The notes under the pieces are model-generated. The model was not told where the DNA came from and searched no databases. It saw only the letters and a list, made by a program, of their open reading frames with translations. Below are positions 28,889 to 39,098 of a stretch of 64,000 bases of DNA, piece by piece. The DNA is from JBBPYC01 sp038200275 (GTDB lineage: Bacteria; Pseudomonadota; Gammaproteobacteria; Burkholderiales; Burkholderiaceae_C): the NCBI GenBank assembly GCA_038200275.1, contig JBBPYC010000055.1, positions 1 through 64,000 of the forward strand, written 5' to 3'. Made by a program: the position numbers and the translations under genes. The stretch's first letter is position 1, and the number at the start of each line of letters is the position of its first letter.

Positions 28889-29895
28889 GAAATAGGCTTG
28901 GCTTGTTTTTCCAGCTTGCGCAGGCGATCGCGCAGTGTGTGAAGTTGCCGCAGCGTTGCAGCGTTCTTTTCCCACGACGCATTGTCGTCCATCGGAAAGA
29001 AGCCGGTATACGTTCCCGGCTTGGAGATAGACCGGCTCACCAGCGTCCCAGGCGAGATGTTGACGTAATCGGCAATCTGCAGATGGCCCGCGATCATCGC
29101 AGCGCCGCCGAACGTGCAGTGCGCACCGATATGCGCACTGCCGGCCACGCCGACGCACGCAGCCATCGCGGTGTGCCGACCGATATGCACGTTGTGTGCG
29201 ATCTGGATTAGGTTGTCGAGTTTGACGCCGTCTTCAATGATCGTGTCGTCCAGCGCGCCGCGGTCGATGCAGGTGTTGGCGCCGATCTCTACGTCATCGC
29301 CGATGCGCACGGTGCCGAGCTGTTCGATCTTCTCCCACTGGCCTGCATGGGGCGCGAAGCCAAAGCCATCGGAACCGATCACAACGCCCGGATGCACGAT
29401 GCAGCGCTGGCCCAGCACGCAGTCTTCGCCAATCGTGACGCGGGACTTGAGTTGCGTGCCAGCGCCGATGCATGCTCCCCGTTCGACCACGCACAACGGG
29501 CCGATGAAGCAGTCGTCACCGATGCAGGCTGTGGGATCGACCACTGCACTCGGGTGGACGCCGCGAGGCGAGGCGCCTCGGACATGCTGCTTCCAAAGAC
29601 GGGTCATGCGCGCAAAGTAAAGATAGGGCCGATCCACCACGATGCAGGCACTGCCGCCGCCACTGCGGACTAGGGCGGCTTCCCGCATCGAAGCGGAGAC
29701 GATCACACAACCGGCGCGTGTGGTGTTCAGGCTTGCTGCACGGCGTGCATCGGTGACGAAGCTCAAATCCGATGGCCCCGCAGATTCAAGCGATGCGAGC
29801 CTGCCGATCTCGAAAGCGGGATCCCCGCACAAATCGCCGCCCAAAGCAGCGACGATGGCGCCAAGGCGCAAAACACCGTTGTTGTGTTGCGGCAT
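28885..29895 (-). CDS. lpxD: UDP-3-O-(3-hydroxyacyl)glucosamine N-acyltransferase
   Basis: A 336-residue third enzyme of lipid A synthesis. It has an N-terminal uridine-binding domain (LRLGAIVAALGG), a left-handed beta helix of hexapeptide repeats (IGAGTQLKSRVTIGEDCVLG), the catalytic His region QIAHNVHIG, and a C-terminal helix (TLRQLHTLRDRLRKLE). It overlaps fabZ by 4 nt and follows skp by 84 nt. Confidence 0.97.
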   Translation of the reverse strand: MPQHNNGVLRLGAIVAALGGDLCGDPAFEIGRLASLESAGPSDLSFVTDARRAASLNTTRAGCVIVSASMREAALVRSGGGSACIVVDRPYLYFARMTRLWKQHVRGASPRGVHPSAVVDPTACIGDDCFIGPLCVVERGACIGAGTQLKSRVTIGEDCVLGQRCIVHPGVVIGSDGFGFAPHAGQWEKIEQLGTVRIGDDVEIGANTCIDRGALDDTIIEDGVKLDNLIQIAHNVHIGRHTAMAACVGVAGSAHIGAHCTFGGAAMIAGHLQIADYVNISPGTLVSRSISKPGTYTGFFPMDDNASWEKNAATLRQLHTLRDRLRKLEKQAKPIS

Positions 29896-29979
29896 CGGCG
29901 CTTGAAGCGGCTGTGCGCAGTGCTTGGGTCAACAGCCGCGCGCGACCGTTGATTCAGCGCGCGGAACGTTGCGAGCCGG

Positions 29980-30492
29980 TTACCTGCCCGACGGCGCGTT
30001 GATCGAACGCAGCACCTTATCGGTGATGTCGTGTTTCGGGTTCACATAAACCGCTTCCTGCACGATCATGTCGTAGCCATCGGTCTCGGCGATCTGTTTG
30101 ACGGCGCGGTTGGCGCGGTCCACGACCTGCTGCAACTCTTCGTTCTTACGCGCGTTCAAGTCCTCCTGAAACTCACGCCGGCGGCGCTGAAAGTCCCGAT
30201 CCTGATCCACCAATTGCTTTTGCCGCGCATTGCGCTGGCTCTCAGACAAAGTGGGCGCATCGCGCTCGAGCTTGTCAGCAGCCGCTTTCAGCGTGTTGCC
30301 ACCATCCACCAAATCTTTCTCACGTTTGGAGAATTCCTGCTCCAGCTTGGTCTGCGCGGCTTTTGCCGTGTTGGCTTCTTTCAAGATGCGATCGGTGTTC
30401 ACGAAGCCGATCCGGAAATCCTGTGCTTGCGCCGACAGCGCCGCGGTTCCGAGTGCCAATGCGAGCAGGAAATGGCGGGCTGAGTATTTCAT
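29980..30492 (-). CDS. skp: Periplasmic OmpH/Skp family chaperone
   Basis: A 170-residue protein with a Sec signal peptide (MKYSARHFLLALALGTAALSAQA) and the Skp opening DFRIGFVNTDRILKEAN. A highly charged helical arm region forms the tentacles (LEQEFSKREKDLVDGG, QRRRREFQEDLNARKNEEL), then the terminal strand VNPKHDITDKVLR. Skp trimers hold unfolded outer-membrane proteins for BamA. Its ATG overlaps the bamA stop (TAATG). Confidence 0.94.
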   Translation of the reverse strand: MKYSARHFLLALALGTAALSAQAQDFRIGFVNTDRILKEANTAKAAQTKLEQEFSKREKDLVDGGNTLKAAADKLERDAPTLSESQRNARQKQLVDQDRDFQRRRREFQEDLNARKNEELQQVVDRANRAVKQIAETDGYDMIVQEAVYVNPKHDITDKVLRSINAPSGR

Positions 30493-32795
30493 TAGAACGA
30501 TGTACCAATCTGGAATTGAAGTTTCTGAATTCTATCGCCCGCAAATTTGCGGATCGGGTTCGCGAACACCAGCCGCAGCGGACCAACCGGTGAAATCCAC
30601 GATAGTCCAATGCCTGCCGAAGCACGCAACTCACTTGCACGGAACGGGTCGTTTTCGCCGTAGACATTGCCAACGTCGAAGAAACCGAACATTCGCAAGG
30701 TGCGGTCGTTGCCAGCGCCAGGAAACGGCGCCAGCAGTTCCACGTTGACGTTGCCCTTTTTGGCACCACCGATGATCGAGCCAGTCACGTCGCGCGGACC
30801 GAGCGTGCTCTGCTCGAAGCCGCGCACCGAGCCCAGACCGCCGCCGTAGAAGTTCTTGAACACTGGGAACGGTTGGCCGTTCAGTCCTTTGCCCCAGCCG
30901 AGTTCGCCGTTTAGTGCAAGCGTGTAACGCTTGGTCAATGGGATGTACTGTTGCAACTGATAGTTCAACCGAAGGTAGCGCGCATCGCCCAGGACGCCCC
31001 ATTCCCCAAACGTTCGCTGGTAGCGGCCACTGGACGGCACCAACGCACTGTCGCGGCTGTCACGCTGCCAGCCCACCGTCAACGGCAAGGTGCGGCTCGT
31101 ATAACCAAAACGTTCTGCGTAGTCGAGGTAGACCGCTGGGATGTTGGTGCCCGGCTTGATCTGAGTCTGCTCCACGCCAGCGCCGAAATAGACCGTGTCG
31201 ATTTCGGTAAACGGCACGCCGAAGCGGATGCTGGTGCCGAGGGTCTCGAGCCGGTAATTGCCACCCTGCGCGTTGAACGGGCGCGATGAGCGGTAGTACA
31301 AGTCGTAGGTGCGCGAAATGCCGTCGGCCGTGAAGTACGGATCGGTCGTGTTGATCACCACAACGCGATTGAATTTGCTGGTGTTGACTTCAAGGCCCAG
31401 ATAGTTTCCTGAGCCGAATGCGTTTTCCTGCTTGATTGAAAACGACAGAGACAGCTTCTCCGAACTTGAGAAACCCGCACCAACCTGCACCGTGCCGGTT
31501 GGTTTTTCGATCACGTTGATGGTCAGGTCGACCTGGTCTGGAGAACCTGCTACGTCCTGTGTCTCCACCTGCACATCGCGAAAGTAACCCAGCCGGTCGA
31601 CCCGGTCGCGCGAAATGCGAATGCGCCGGCCGTCATACCAGGACGATTCGAACTGGCGGAACTCTCTGCGCACCACTTCGTCGCGCGTGCGCGTGTTGCC
31701 GCTCACATTGATGCGCCGCACGTAGACACGACGCAGCGGGTCGCCCTGGAGCACGATCGCGACCCGGTTGTTCGCCCGGTCAATCTCGGGGCGCGCTTCG
31801 ACTTTGGCGAATGCATAGCCGAAGTTGCTGTAGAGATCGCTGAACGCCTTGGTGGTCTGTGCAACGCGGTCTGCGTTGTACGGCTCGCCCGGCTGGATCG
31901 CGACAACCGACTTGAATTCGTCGTCGCGGCCCAGGAAGTTGCCTTCCAGCCCCACACCGGAGACCACGAACCGCTCACCTTCCGAAACGTTAACGGTGAT
32001 CGAGATGTCACGCTTGTCCGGTGAGATCGCCACCTGAGTGGAGTCGATGCGGAATTCCAGATAACCGCGCGACAGATAAAACGAGCGCAGTGCTTCGAGG
32101 TCCGCGTTCAGCTTGGCGCGCGCGTAGCGGTTCGATTTGGTGTACCAACTCAGCCAGCCACCGGCGTCAAGTTCGAACTGGTCTTTCAACGTGCCTTCAG
32201 AAAACGCGCTGTTGCCGATGATGCGCAGTTCTGTGATTCGCGCCGGCTCGCCTTCGGTCACCGTGAACGTCACGTTCACGCGGTTGCGCTCGATTGGTGT
32301 GATGGTCGTGATCACGTCGGAACCGTACAGACTCTTGTTGATGTACTGACGCTTGAGCTCCTGCTCGGCGCGATCAGCCAGTGCCTTGTCGAACGGGCGG
32401 CCTTCGGCCAGTCCCACTTCACGCATCGCCTTGCGCAGCGTTTCCTTGTCGAATTCACGCGAGCCGGCAATGTCGATGTCGGCCACGGTGGGTTGCTCTT
32501 GCACCACCACCACCAGCACATCGCCATTGACTTCGAGCCGCACGTCGTTAAACAGGCCAAGGCCGAACAACGCGCGGATGGCGGCTGAACCTTTCTCGTC
32601 GTCGTAGCGATCCCCGACGCGCACGGGCAACGAGGCGAATACCGTGCCCGGCTCAACCCGTTGCAAACCTTCGATCCGGATGTCGCGAACCGTGAACGGT
32701 TCAACCGCCCAGGCATTCACGGCCACAAAAGCGAGCCCAACGAAGGCGGCCGCAGCTCGCAACCGAAAGCCTTGCAAGGGAGGAAATTTATTCAT
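30492..32795 (-). CDS. bamA: Outer membrane protein assembly factor BamA
   Basis: The essential 767-residue outer-membrane insertase. A signal peptide (RLRAAAAFVGLAFVAVNAWA) is followed by five POTRA repeats beginning FTVRDIRIEGLQRVEPGTVF, then a 16-strand C-terminal barrel. The barrel includes the loop L6 VRGF motif (GSVRGFEQSTLGPRD) and ends in FQIGTSF with the terminal aromatic expected of the beta-signal. I start at ATG 32795 (MNKFPPLQG). It is positioned between rseP and skp as is usual. Confidence 0.97.
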   Translation of the reverse strand: MNKFPPLQGFRLRAAAAFVGLAFVAVNAWAVEPFTVRDIRIEGLQRVEPGTVFASLPVRVGDRYDDEKGSAAIRALFGLGLFNDVRLEVNGDVLVVVVQEQPTVADIDIAGSREFDKETLRKAMREVGLAEGRPFDKALADRAEQELKRQYINKSLYGSDVITTITPIERNRVNVTFTVTEGEPARITELRIIGNSAFSEGTLKDQFELDAGGWLSWYTKSNRYARAKLNADLEALRSFYLSRGYLEFRIDSTQVAISPDKRDISITVNVSEGERFVVSGVGLEGNFLGRDDEFKSVVAIQPGEPYNADRVAQTTKAFSDLYSNFGYAFAKVEARPEIDRANNRVAIVLQGDPLRRVYVRRINVSGNTRTRDEVVRREFRQFESSWYDGRRIRISRDRVDRLGYFRDVQVETQDVAGSPDQVDLTINVIEKPTGTVQVGAGFSSSEKLSLSFSIKQENAFGSGNYLGLEVNTSKFNRVVVINTTDPYFTADGISRTYDLYYRSSRPFNAQGGNYRLETLGTSIRFGVPFTEIDTVYFGAGVEQTQIKPGTNIPAVYLDYAERFGYTSRTLPLTVGWQRDSRDSALVPSSGRYQRTFGEWGVLGDARYLRLNYQLQQYIPLTKRYTLALNGELGWGKGLNGQPFPVFKNFYGGGLGSVRGFEQSTLGPRDVTGSIIGGAKKGNVNVELLAPFPGAGNDRTLRMFGFFDVGNVYGENDPFRASELRASAGIGLSWISPVGPLRLVFANPIRKFAGDRIQKLQFQIGTSF

Positions 32796-33028
32796 GGAAT
32801 GCGGAGAGTCGTGTTGGCAGAGCCTGGAAGCGAGGAGGGGTCGACCATTCGGCGCGTGCAACAGCCTAGCCGAAGAATCGCGACCGCCAATTGCAAGATG
32901 AGCATCCCCATCAGACGCGAGGCGACCGAGCCAATGGCGCCGTGTAGCGCAATGTCACCGTCAGGCTTTGTCAGCGCCGCGAGCGATATATCCACCGAGA
33001 CGGCGCAACCGAAAGAAAAGGTAACAAA
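32796..33028. other. rseP-bamA intergenic region
   Basis: About 230 bp between rseP and bamA, with no supported gene. A bamA promoter is expected here; I could not identify a convincing sigma-E or sigma-70 match by eye. Confidence 0.35.
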
Positions 33029-34396
33029 CTAGCCGAACAGCCGCGACACATCATTGAACAACGCGATGCTCATCATCACAAGCAAGACGGCAACGCCGCC
33101 GCGCTGCAGGCGCCCGAGCCAGACGTCGCTCACGCCTTTGCCAGTCACACCTTCCCAAAGATAATACATGAGGTGTCCGCCGTCCAGAACTGGCAACGGC
33201 AACAGGTTCAGCACACCCAGACTGACGCTGATCAACGCGAGAAACGTCAGGTAGTAGCTCAGACCCAGGCTGGCAGACTTCCCCGCGTAGTCCGCAATCG
33301 TGAGCGGCCCGCTCAAGTTCTTCACCGACGCTTCGCCGATCACCATCTTGCCCATCATGCGCAGCGTGAGCGCAGCGACTTCCCAGGTTTTCTCCGCGCC
33401 TTGCACCAGTCCTTCAATCGGGCCGTACTGCACGGTGACCATCTCCGGCGGCGCGCCGACATAAGCCCCGATGCGGCCGATCGTTGCACCCCCGTCGATG
33501 ACCGCATCGGGGCGTACCGCCAGCGTCATGCTGCGCCCAGCGCGCTCGATGCGCCAGTCGAGCTCGATGGGTTGCCGGTCGGCGACCGACTCACGGATCA
33601 GGGCACGCAGCTGCTGCCCGTCGACCACCGGTTGCGTGCCGATGGCCGAGACCCGGTCGCCCTTTCGCAAGCCAGCACGCGCCGCCGCGCCACCCTCGAC
33701 CACCTCGCCGAGCACCGGCTGCGTGAGCGGCGCTGCAATCCCGATTTTGCGAAACAGCGCCGCATCGGCATTGCTTGCATCGAGCTCACTCAGCGGCAAC
33801 TGCACCTCGCGCACCCCACGGCCCTGGGCAGCAGCCGGTTGCAGTTCGAGGCGCGCGTCCTGGCCATCGAGCGCGCTTTGTGTGAGCAGCCAACGCAGAT
33901 CTTCAAATGAGCGCACCGGCTCCAGCTCGTCGCTACCGCGCGCGGCGCGCAGCACCAGTTCTCCGCCCTGGATGCCCGCGCGCTCGGCGATCGAGCCGAC
34001 CTGCGCAGGCGCGAGTACTGCTTTCGGCTCCTGCACACCGGCCCAGTTCACCAGTGCATACAGCAGCACGGCAAGCAGCAGGTTCGCGGCGGGCCCGGCA
34101 GCCACGATTGCCGCGCGTGCCTTCAACGGCCGGTTGTTGAACGCAAGATGGAGCTCCTCGGGTGCGACCGGGCCTTCGCGCTCATCAAGCATCTTCACGT
34201 AGCCGCCGATCGGAAACGCGCCGAGCACGAATTCGGTCGGTGAGCCTTTCGGCTGCCAGCGCAGGAGGGTCCTGCCGAAGCCGACCGAGAAACGCAGCAC
34301 CTTGACGCCGCAGGCCACCGCCACGCGGTAGTGGCCGTATTCATGCACGGCAATCAACAGGCCAAGTGCGACCAGGAAAGCGATGACCGTCAGCAT
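33029..34396 (-). CDS. rseP: Intramembrane zinc metalloprotease RseP (site-2 protease)
   Basis: A 455-residue inner-membrane protease that clears signal peptides and cuts RseA in the sigma-E cascade. The zinc-binding motif HEYGH lies in the first membrane segment at residues 18-22. Two periplasmic PDZ domains occupy the centre (AGIQGGELVLR, AGLRKGDRVSAIG). The second metal ligand is in LPLPVLDGGHLMYYL near the C-terminus. It lies 34 nt after dxr. Confidence 0.96.
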   Translation of the reverse strand: MLTVIAFLVALGLLIAVHEYGHYRVAVACGVKVLRFSVGFGRTLLRWQPKGSPTEFVLGAFPIGGYVKMLDEREGPVAPEELHLAFNNRPLKARAAIVAAGPAANLLLAVLLYALVNWAGVQEPKAVLAPAQVGSIAERAGIQGGELVLRAARGSDELEPVRSFEDLRWLLTQSALDGQDARLELQPAAAQGRGVREVQLPLSELDASNADAALFRKIGIAAPLTQPVLGEVVEGGAAARAGLRKGDRVSAIGTQPVVDGQQLRALIRESVADRQPIELDWRIERAGRSMTLAVRPDAVIDGGATIGRIGAYVGAPPEMVTVQYGPIEGLVQGAEKTWEVAALTLRMMGKMVIGEASVKNLSGPLTIADYAGKSASLGLSYYLTFLALISVSLGVLNLLPLPVLDGGHLMYYLWEGVTGKGVSDVWLGRLQRGGVAVLLVMMSIALFNDVSRLFG

Positions 34397-34430
34397 GATG
34401 AATAAACCTCAAATCAAAAAGGTGACGCCG

Positions 34431-35660
34431 TCAGCGTCCGATGCGCGCAACGGCAGCCGCGGCAGCTCTGCGCGCTTCGGCGTCCAGCGCGAACAGGTCG
34501 ACCAGATCGCGCGGCTCGCATACCCTTACCGCATCGAGCGTGTGCAGGTTGACGTCGTGAATCTGATCGAAGCGCAGCCGGCCGTCAAGGAACGACGCCA
34601 CAGCGACTTCGTTGGCCGCGTTCAGCACGGCAGTCGTGCCTGGTACCGCAGCCAGTGCATCCCAGGCCAGCTTCAGCCCGGGAAAGCGCTCGGGGTGTCG
34701 ATTGCTGTCGATCGACTCGAACGTCATTGCCGGCAGCGCCTTGAAGTCCAGCGCCGCGGCGCCCGAAGCCAGCCGCTCCGGCCAGCCGAGCCCATACGCG
34801 ATCGGCACACGCATGTCGGGCGTGCCCAGTTGCGCGACCACCGAGGTGTCGCGGAACTGCACCATCGAATGCACGATGCTTTGGGGGTGGATCACGACTT
34901 CGATGCGAGCCGGCTCAAGCCCGAACAGATAACGCGCCTCGATCACTTCGAGCGCTTTGTTCATCATCGTGGCCGAATCAACCGAGATTTTCGTACCCAT
35001 TGTCCAAGTCGGATGGGCACACGCCTGGGCCGGCGTCATATCGCGCAACTGCTCCGGCGCGGTCTGGCGAAACGGCCCACCGGACGCGGTCAGGATGATC
35101 TTCTCGACTTGTGCGGACCAGCCGCTGCGATCGGCTGGCAACGCCTGATGAATTGCGGAATGCTCGCTGTCGATCGGCAGCAGCTTGGCGCCGCCCTGTG
35201 CTACCGCTTGCAGGAAAAGCTCGCCGCCGACCACCAGCGCTTCCTTGTTCGCCAGCAGCAGGTGCTTGCCAGCGCGCGCCGCCGCGAGGCAGGACGCAAG
35301 GCCGGCGGCGCCGACGATGGCTGCCATCACGCAATCCACCGACTCGTGCGAGGCGATCATCTCAAGCGCATCGGCCGATCCATGAACTTCCGTCTTTAGT
35401 CCGTGCTGCTTGATCTTTTGCGCGAGCTCGCGGCCATGTGACGCGCTGGCCATGACCACATGCTGCGGCCGAAACCGCACACACTGCGCAAACATCTCGT
35501 CTACTCGTGTGGCAGCACCCAATGCAAACACTTCAAAGCGGTCCGGATGGCGCGCAAGCACGTCCAGCGTATTCGCCCCAACCGAGCCGGTCGAGCCAAG
35601 CACCGTGACCCGCCGACGCTGTGATGATTCCTGCATCAAAGTAGCTTTTGAAGTCGTCAT
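34431..35660 (-). CDS. dxr: 1-deoxy-D-xylulose 5-phosphate reductoisomerase
   Basis: A 409-residue NADPH-dependent enzyme making MEP in non-mevalonate isoprenoid synthesis. NADPH motif LGSTGSVGANTLDV near the N-terminus, metal and substrate motifs LLPIDSEHSAIHQ and SGGPFR, and TMGTKISVDSATMMNK in the central domain. I start at ATG 35660 because it overlaps the cdsA stop as ATGA; a start three codons earlier (35669) is also open. The leader near 35636-35656 resembles a short TAGCT-type mini-repeat. Confidence 0.97.
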   Translation of the reverse strand: MTTSKATLMQESSQRRRVTVLGSTGSVGANTLDVLARHPDRFEVFALGAATRVDEMFAQCVRFRPQHVVMASASHGRELAQKIKQHGLKTEVHGSADALEMIASHESVDCVMAAIVGAAGLASCLAAARAGKHLLLANKEALVVGGELFLQAVAQGGAKLLPIDSEHSAIHQALPADRSGWSAQVEKIILTASGGPFRQTAPEQLRDMTPAQACAHPTWTMGTKISVDSATMMNKALEVIEARYLFGLEPARIEVVIHPQSIVHSMVQFRDTSVVAQLGTPDMRVPIAYGLGWPERLASGAAALDFKALPAMTFESIDSNRHPERFPGLKLAWDALAAVPGTTAVLNAANEVAVASFLDGRLRFDQIHDVNLHTLDAVRVCEPRDLVDLFALDAEARRAAAAAVARIGR

Positions 35661-36511
35661 CGGGGCCACAGGCTGGTCAGCATCAACGCCAGCGGCAGCA
35701 CCGGCAGCATCGCGTCGATTCGGTCGAGCACGCCCCCGTGGCCGGGCAACAGATTGCTGCTGTCCTTGGCGCCTGCGCTGCGCTTGATCAACGATTCGAC
35801 CAAGTCACCCACCACACTCATCGCACTCAGAAACAAGACCGCAAGCAACAGAAGCACCGTGTTGTATGACGCCAGTTGCGTGTAGAGGCTCGGCTGTGTG
35901 GTGCTGCGTGCGACGTCCAGTGCGACCCAGAGCAACGCGAGCACGGCAACGCCCAACATGCCGCCCCAGACGCCTTCCCAACTCTTGCCCGGGCTGATGC
36001 CGGGCGCAAGCCGCACCCCCACGAGCTTGCAGCCAAACGCACGGCCCGCAAAATAAGCCGCCACGTCGGCCACCCAGACCAGCAGCAGCACCGACAGCAG
36101 GAAATTGATGCCGATCACGCGGGAATGCGCAAGCGCGAGCCAAGCCAGGCAGAGCGCTGCAATGCCACCCGTGAGCCGCACGAATTTCGGTACGTTCGGC
36201 CAACCCGCCACACCGCGGTGCAGCAGCCAGCCACCGAGCAACACCCACGCCACACCGCCGATTGCCCAGAGCGTCCCAAGGGGCTGCGTCAACAGCCCGC
36301 CGCTCCAAAACACGATGCACAGCGCCACACAGATCGCCGCCAGTGCCCGTGAGACGTTCTGGCTGCAACCATTCAACCGCCCCCATTCCCAGGCCGCCGC
36401 ACCGATCAGCAGCAACGTGGCCGCACAAAACGGCTGCGGTGCGGGGTAGAACAACGCCGGCAGAAACAGCGCCAACAACACAACGGCGGTGATGATGCGT
36501 TGCTTGAGCAT
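35657..36511 (-). CDS. cdsA: Phosphatidate cytidylyltransferase (CDP-diacylglycerol synthase)
   Basis: A 284-residue polytopic membrane enzyme (about seven to eight segments) making CDP-diacylglycerol for phospholipids. The C-terminal signature is recognisable: SVVGDLVESLIKRSAGAKDSSNLLPGHGG followed by VLDRIDAMLP, with the conserved Asp residues that bind metal. It starts 74 nt after uppS and overlaps dxr by 4 nt. Confidence 0.96.
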   Translation of the reverse strand: MLKQRIITAVVLLALFLPALFYPAPQPFCAATLLLIGAAAWEWGRLNGCSQNVSRALAAICVALCIVFWSGGLLTQPLGTLWAIGGVAWVLLGGWLLHRGVAGWPNVPKFVRLTGGIAALCLAWLALAHSRVIGINFLLSVLLLVWVADVAAYFAGRAFGCKLVGVRLAPGISPGKSWEGVWGGMLGVAVLALLWVALDVARSTTQPSLYTQLASYNTVLLLLAVLFLSAMSVVGDLVESLIKRSAGAKDSSNLLPGHGGVLDRIDAMLPVLPLALMLTSLWPR

Positions 36512-36585
36512 GGGGTGTGGTCAAGCCGGATCCGGGCTGAAAGTCAGCCAGACGGAAATTGGCAAATCGGTGCGCAGGCGACGGC

Positions 36586-37299
36586 TCACGCCGCGATGCG
36601 ACCCATTGCGACCGGCGCGAGTTGCGCCGACGTCTTGCCGAAGCGGCGTTCGCGGCGATTAAAGTCGCCGATCGCTGCGTCCAGGGCGGCCTCATCGAAA
36701 TCCGGCCACAGCGTATCGCAGAAATACAGCTCGGTATAGGCGGCCTGCCACAACAGAAAATTGCTGATACGCAATTCCCCACCGGTGCGGATCAGCAGAT
36801 CGGGATCGGCCACGTGGGAGAGCGCCAGTGCCGCGTCGAGGCTGGTTTCGGTAATTGGCTCGCCGCGCGCAGCCAACCGCGCCGCCGCTTGCGCAATGTC
36901 CCAGCGCGCGCCGTAGTTGAAGCAGATGTTGAGCACGAGCCGCGTGTTGTGCGCGGTGGCCGTTTCAGCACGTGCCAGCCCATTTGCGACCGACTCGGAC
37001 AACCCGGCGCGGTCGCCTATGAAGTAAAGCCGCACACCATCGGCCGACAACTGCGGTACCTCACGCGTGAGCGCGGTCGCCAGCAATTCCATCAACGCTG
37101 AGACTTCATCGGCCGGCCGGCGCCAGTTCTCGGAGGAAAACGCAAACACCGTGAGCACGCCGACACCGCGTTCCGCACACGCACGAACGCACCGCCGCAA
37201 CCCGTCGACACCCCGCTTGTGACCGGCCACGCGCGGCAACAATCGTCGGTTCGCCCAGCGGCCATTGCCGTCCATCACGATTGCAATGTGGTGCGGCAT
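36586..37299 (-). CDS. uppS: Isoprenyl transferase (undecaprenyl diphosphate synthase)
   Basis: A 237-residue cis-prenyltransferase making the C55 carrier for peptidoglycan and O-antigen. Start ATG 37299 (MPHHIAIVMDGNGRWANRR) gives the catalytic Asp in MDGNGRWA at residue 10. The other conserved segments are FAFSSENWRRP and RTGGELRISNFLLWQAAYTELYF. The preceding frame is open but unconserved; GTG codons a few residues upstream cannot be excluded. A 244-nt gap separates it from frr. Confidence 0.96.
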   Translation of the reverse strand: MPHHIAIVMDGNGRWANRRLLPRVAGHKRGVDGLRRCVRACAERGVGVLTVFAFSSENWRRPADEVSALMELLATALTREVPQLSADGVRLYFIGDRAGLSESVANGLARAETATAHNTRLVLNICFNYGARWDIAQAAARLAARGEPITETSLDAALALSHVADPDLLIRTGGELRISNFLLWQAAYTELYFCDTLWPDFDEAALDAAIGDFNRRERRFGKTSAQLAPVAMGRIAA

Positions 37300-37543
37300 G
37301 GTAGCGCTCACTGAAGTGGCAACTCCACGGCACGAGTTGCTATCCGATTCGATCGGTTTCGAACTTGCGCTGCCCCCTGCGGCAAAGTGGCGTAGCGCAC
37401 CGTCAATCCAACAGCCATCGCTGCGGGCAATTTTTGGTCCGTCAGACGCCCTGAAGCCGACTTTGCCGGGCTGCTGGCGGCGCCCCTGAAGAGAGGGCAT
37501 CCATGAGCCGGCCGAAGGGAACGAACGCTGGGGGTAGGCCTCA

Positions 37544-38104
37544 TCACACCGCCATCACGTCCTGCTCTTTGGCCGCCACCAGGCGGTCGATCTCGATGAT
37601 GTGGTGATCCGTAACGCGCTGGATTTCGGCTTCTGAGCGTTTCTGCTCGTCTTCCGACGCTTCCTTGTCCTTCACGAGGCGCTTGACCGCATCGTTGGCA
37701 TCGCGCCGCAGATTGCGGATCGCGATCTTGGCGTTCTCGCCGTCCGCGCGCACCAGCTTGGTCAGCTCCTTGCGGCGCTCCTCGGACATCGGCGGCATCG
37801 GGATCCGCAACAAGTCGCCCATCGATGCCGGGTTCAAGCCCAAGTCACTTTCCCGAATCGCTTTTTCGATCTTGGATGCCATGCCTTTTTCCCACGGCTG
37901 CACGCTCAGTGTGCGCGCATCGAGCAGTGACACGTTGGCGACCTGTGACAGCGGCACCCGGTTGCCGTAATACTCGACCTGCACGCTGTCGAGCAGCGCG
38001 GGGCTCGGACGTCCGGTGCGCACTTTGCTCAGCGACTGGCGAAATGCTTCGATGGACTGGTCCATCTTGGTCTGCGCGGTTTTTCCTGTCTCGTCGATCG
38101 TCAT
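37544..38104 (-). CDS. frr: Ribosome recycling factor
   Basis: A 186-residue factor that splits post-termination ribosomes together with EF-G. The family spine is complete: MDQSIEAFRQSLSKVRTGRPSPALLD for the first helix, the YYGNRVPLSQVANVSLLDARTL domain II, and the terminal RLVAAKEQDVMAV. It lies 84 nt after pyrH, the standard tsf-pyrH-frr order. Confidence 0.98.
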   Translation of the reverse strand: MTIDETGKTAQTKMDQSIEAFRQSLSKVRTGRPSPALLDSVQVEYYGNRVPLSQVANVSLLDARTLSVQPWEKGMASKIEKAIRESDLGLNPASMGDLLRIPMPPMSEERRKELTKLVRADGENAKIAIRNLRRDANDAVKRLVKDKEASEDEQKRSEAEIQRVTDHHIIEIDRLVAAKEQDVMAV

Positions 38105-38188
38105 GTTCGTTGTCCCTTGTATCGAAACGCGGCGGCAAAGGCCCGAGTCGGAGCCGTCATGTGCCCTACGGCGCTTCGTGCTTGTACT

Positions 38189-38911
38189 TCAGACGTGCAC
38201 CAGGGTGCCTTCGTCCTCGCCCTGCACCACGCGCTTCAGTGCGCCGTGCTTGAGTATCGAAAATACCTTGATCGGCAACTTGCGGTCGCGGCACAGTGCA
38301 AACGCGGTGGCGTCCATGATGCCGAGGTTTTGCGAAATCGCGTCGTCGAACGTGATTTTCGCGTAACGGACCGCATTTTTGTCGTGCTTCGGATCGGCGT
38401 TGTAGACGCCGTCGACCTTCGTGGCTTTCAGCACGATCTCAGCGCCGATCTCTGCACCCCGCAGCGCTGCAGCGGTGTCGGTCGTGAAAAACGGATTGCC
38501 GGTGCCAGCCGCAAACACCACGACCTTGCCTTCTTCCAGATACTGCAACGCTTTCGGCCGAACGTACGGCTCCACCACTTGTTCGATGCCGATGGCCGAC
38601 ATCACGCGCGCGGTCAGCCCCGCCTTGTCCATCGTGTCGGCCAGCGCCAGTGCATTCATCACGGTGGCGAGCATGCCCATGTAGTCGGCGGTCGCCCGGT
38701 CCATACCGACCGAGCCGCCTGCCACGCCGCGAAAGATGTTGCCGCCGCCGATCACCACCGCGAGTTCGACACCAAGCTGCTTGACCTCGACGATCTCAGC
38801 CACGATGCGCTCGATCGTCGCGTGATTGATGCCGTACGGGTCATCGCCCATCAGCGCCTCTCCCGACAGTTTCAGCAGGATGCGCTTGTTCGCGGGAGCA
38901 GCGTCGGACAT
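38189..38911 (-). CDS. pyrH: UMP kinase
   Basis: A 240-residue hexameric amino-acid-kinase-fold enzyme phosphorylating UMP. ATP-site motif LLKLSGEALMG, the glycine-rich VVIGGGNIFRG, and the UMP-binding segment FAAGTGNPFFTTDTAA are visible. It lies 187 nt downstream of tsf. Intact and of usual length. Confidence 0.98.
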   Translation of the reverse strand: MSDAAPANKRILLKLSGEALMGDDPYGINHATIERIVAEIVEVKQLGVELAVVIGGGNIFRGVAGGSVGMDRATADYMGMLATVMNALALADTMDKAGLTARVMSAIGIEQVVEPYVRPKALQYLEEGKVVVFAAGTGNPFFTTDTAAALRGAEIGAEIVLKATKVDGVYNADPKHDKNAVRYAKITFDDAISQNLGIMDATAFALCRDRKLPIKVFSILKHGALKRVVQGEDEGTLVHV

Positions 38912-39098
38912 CGGTGGGTTCCTGAGAGAAAAGGTTGCGAAACGAGACGCATGGACTGGTTGGAAAGCCGATGCATCGAGCGATCAGAACCCGCCAGCTG
39001 CAACTGCAGACCCGTTCGCAGCACCAGGTCACGGGTTGCACCCAGACCACCGCTGCACTCCCGGCAGAATTCGGGTCTGGAAGCCCAGGCGGTAAGCG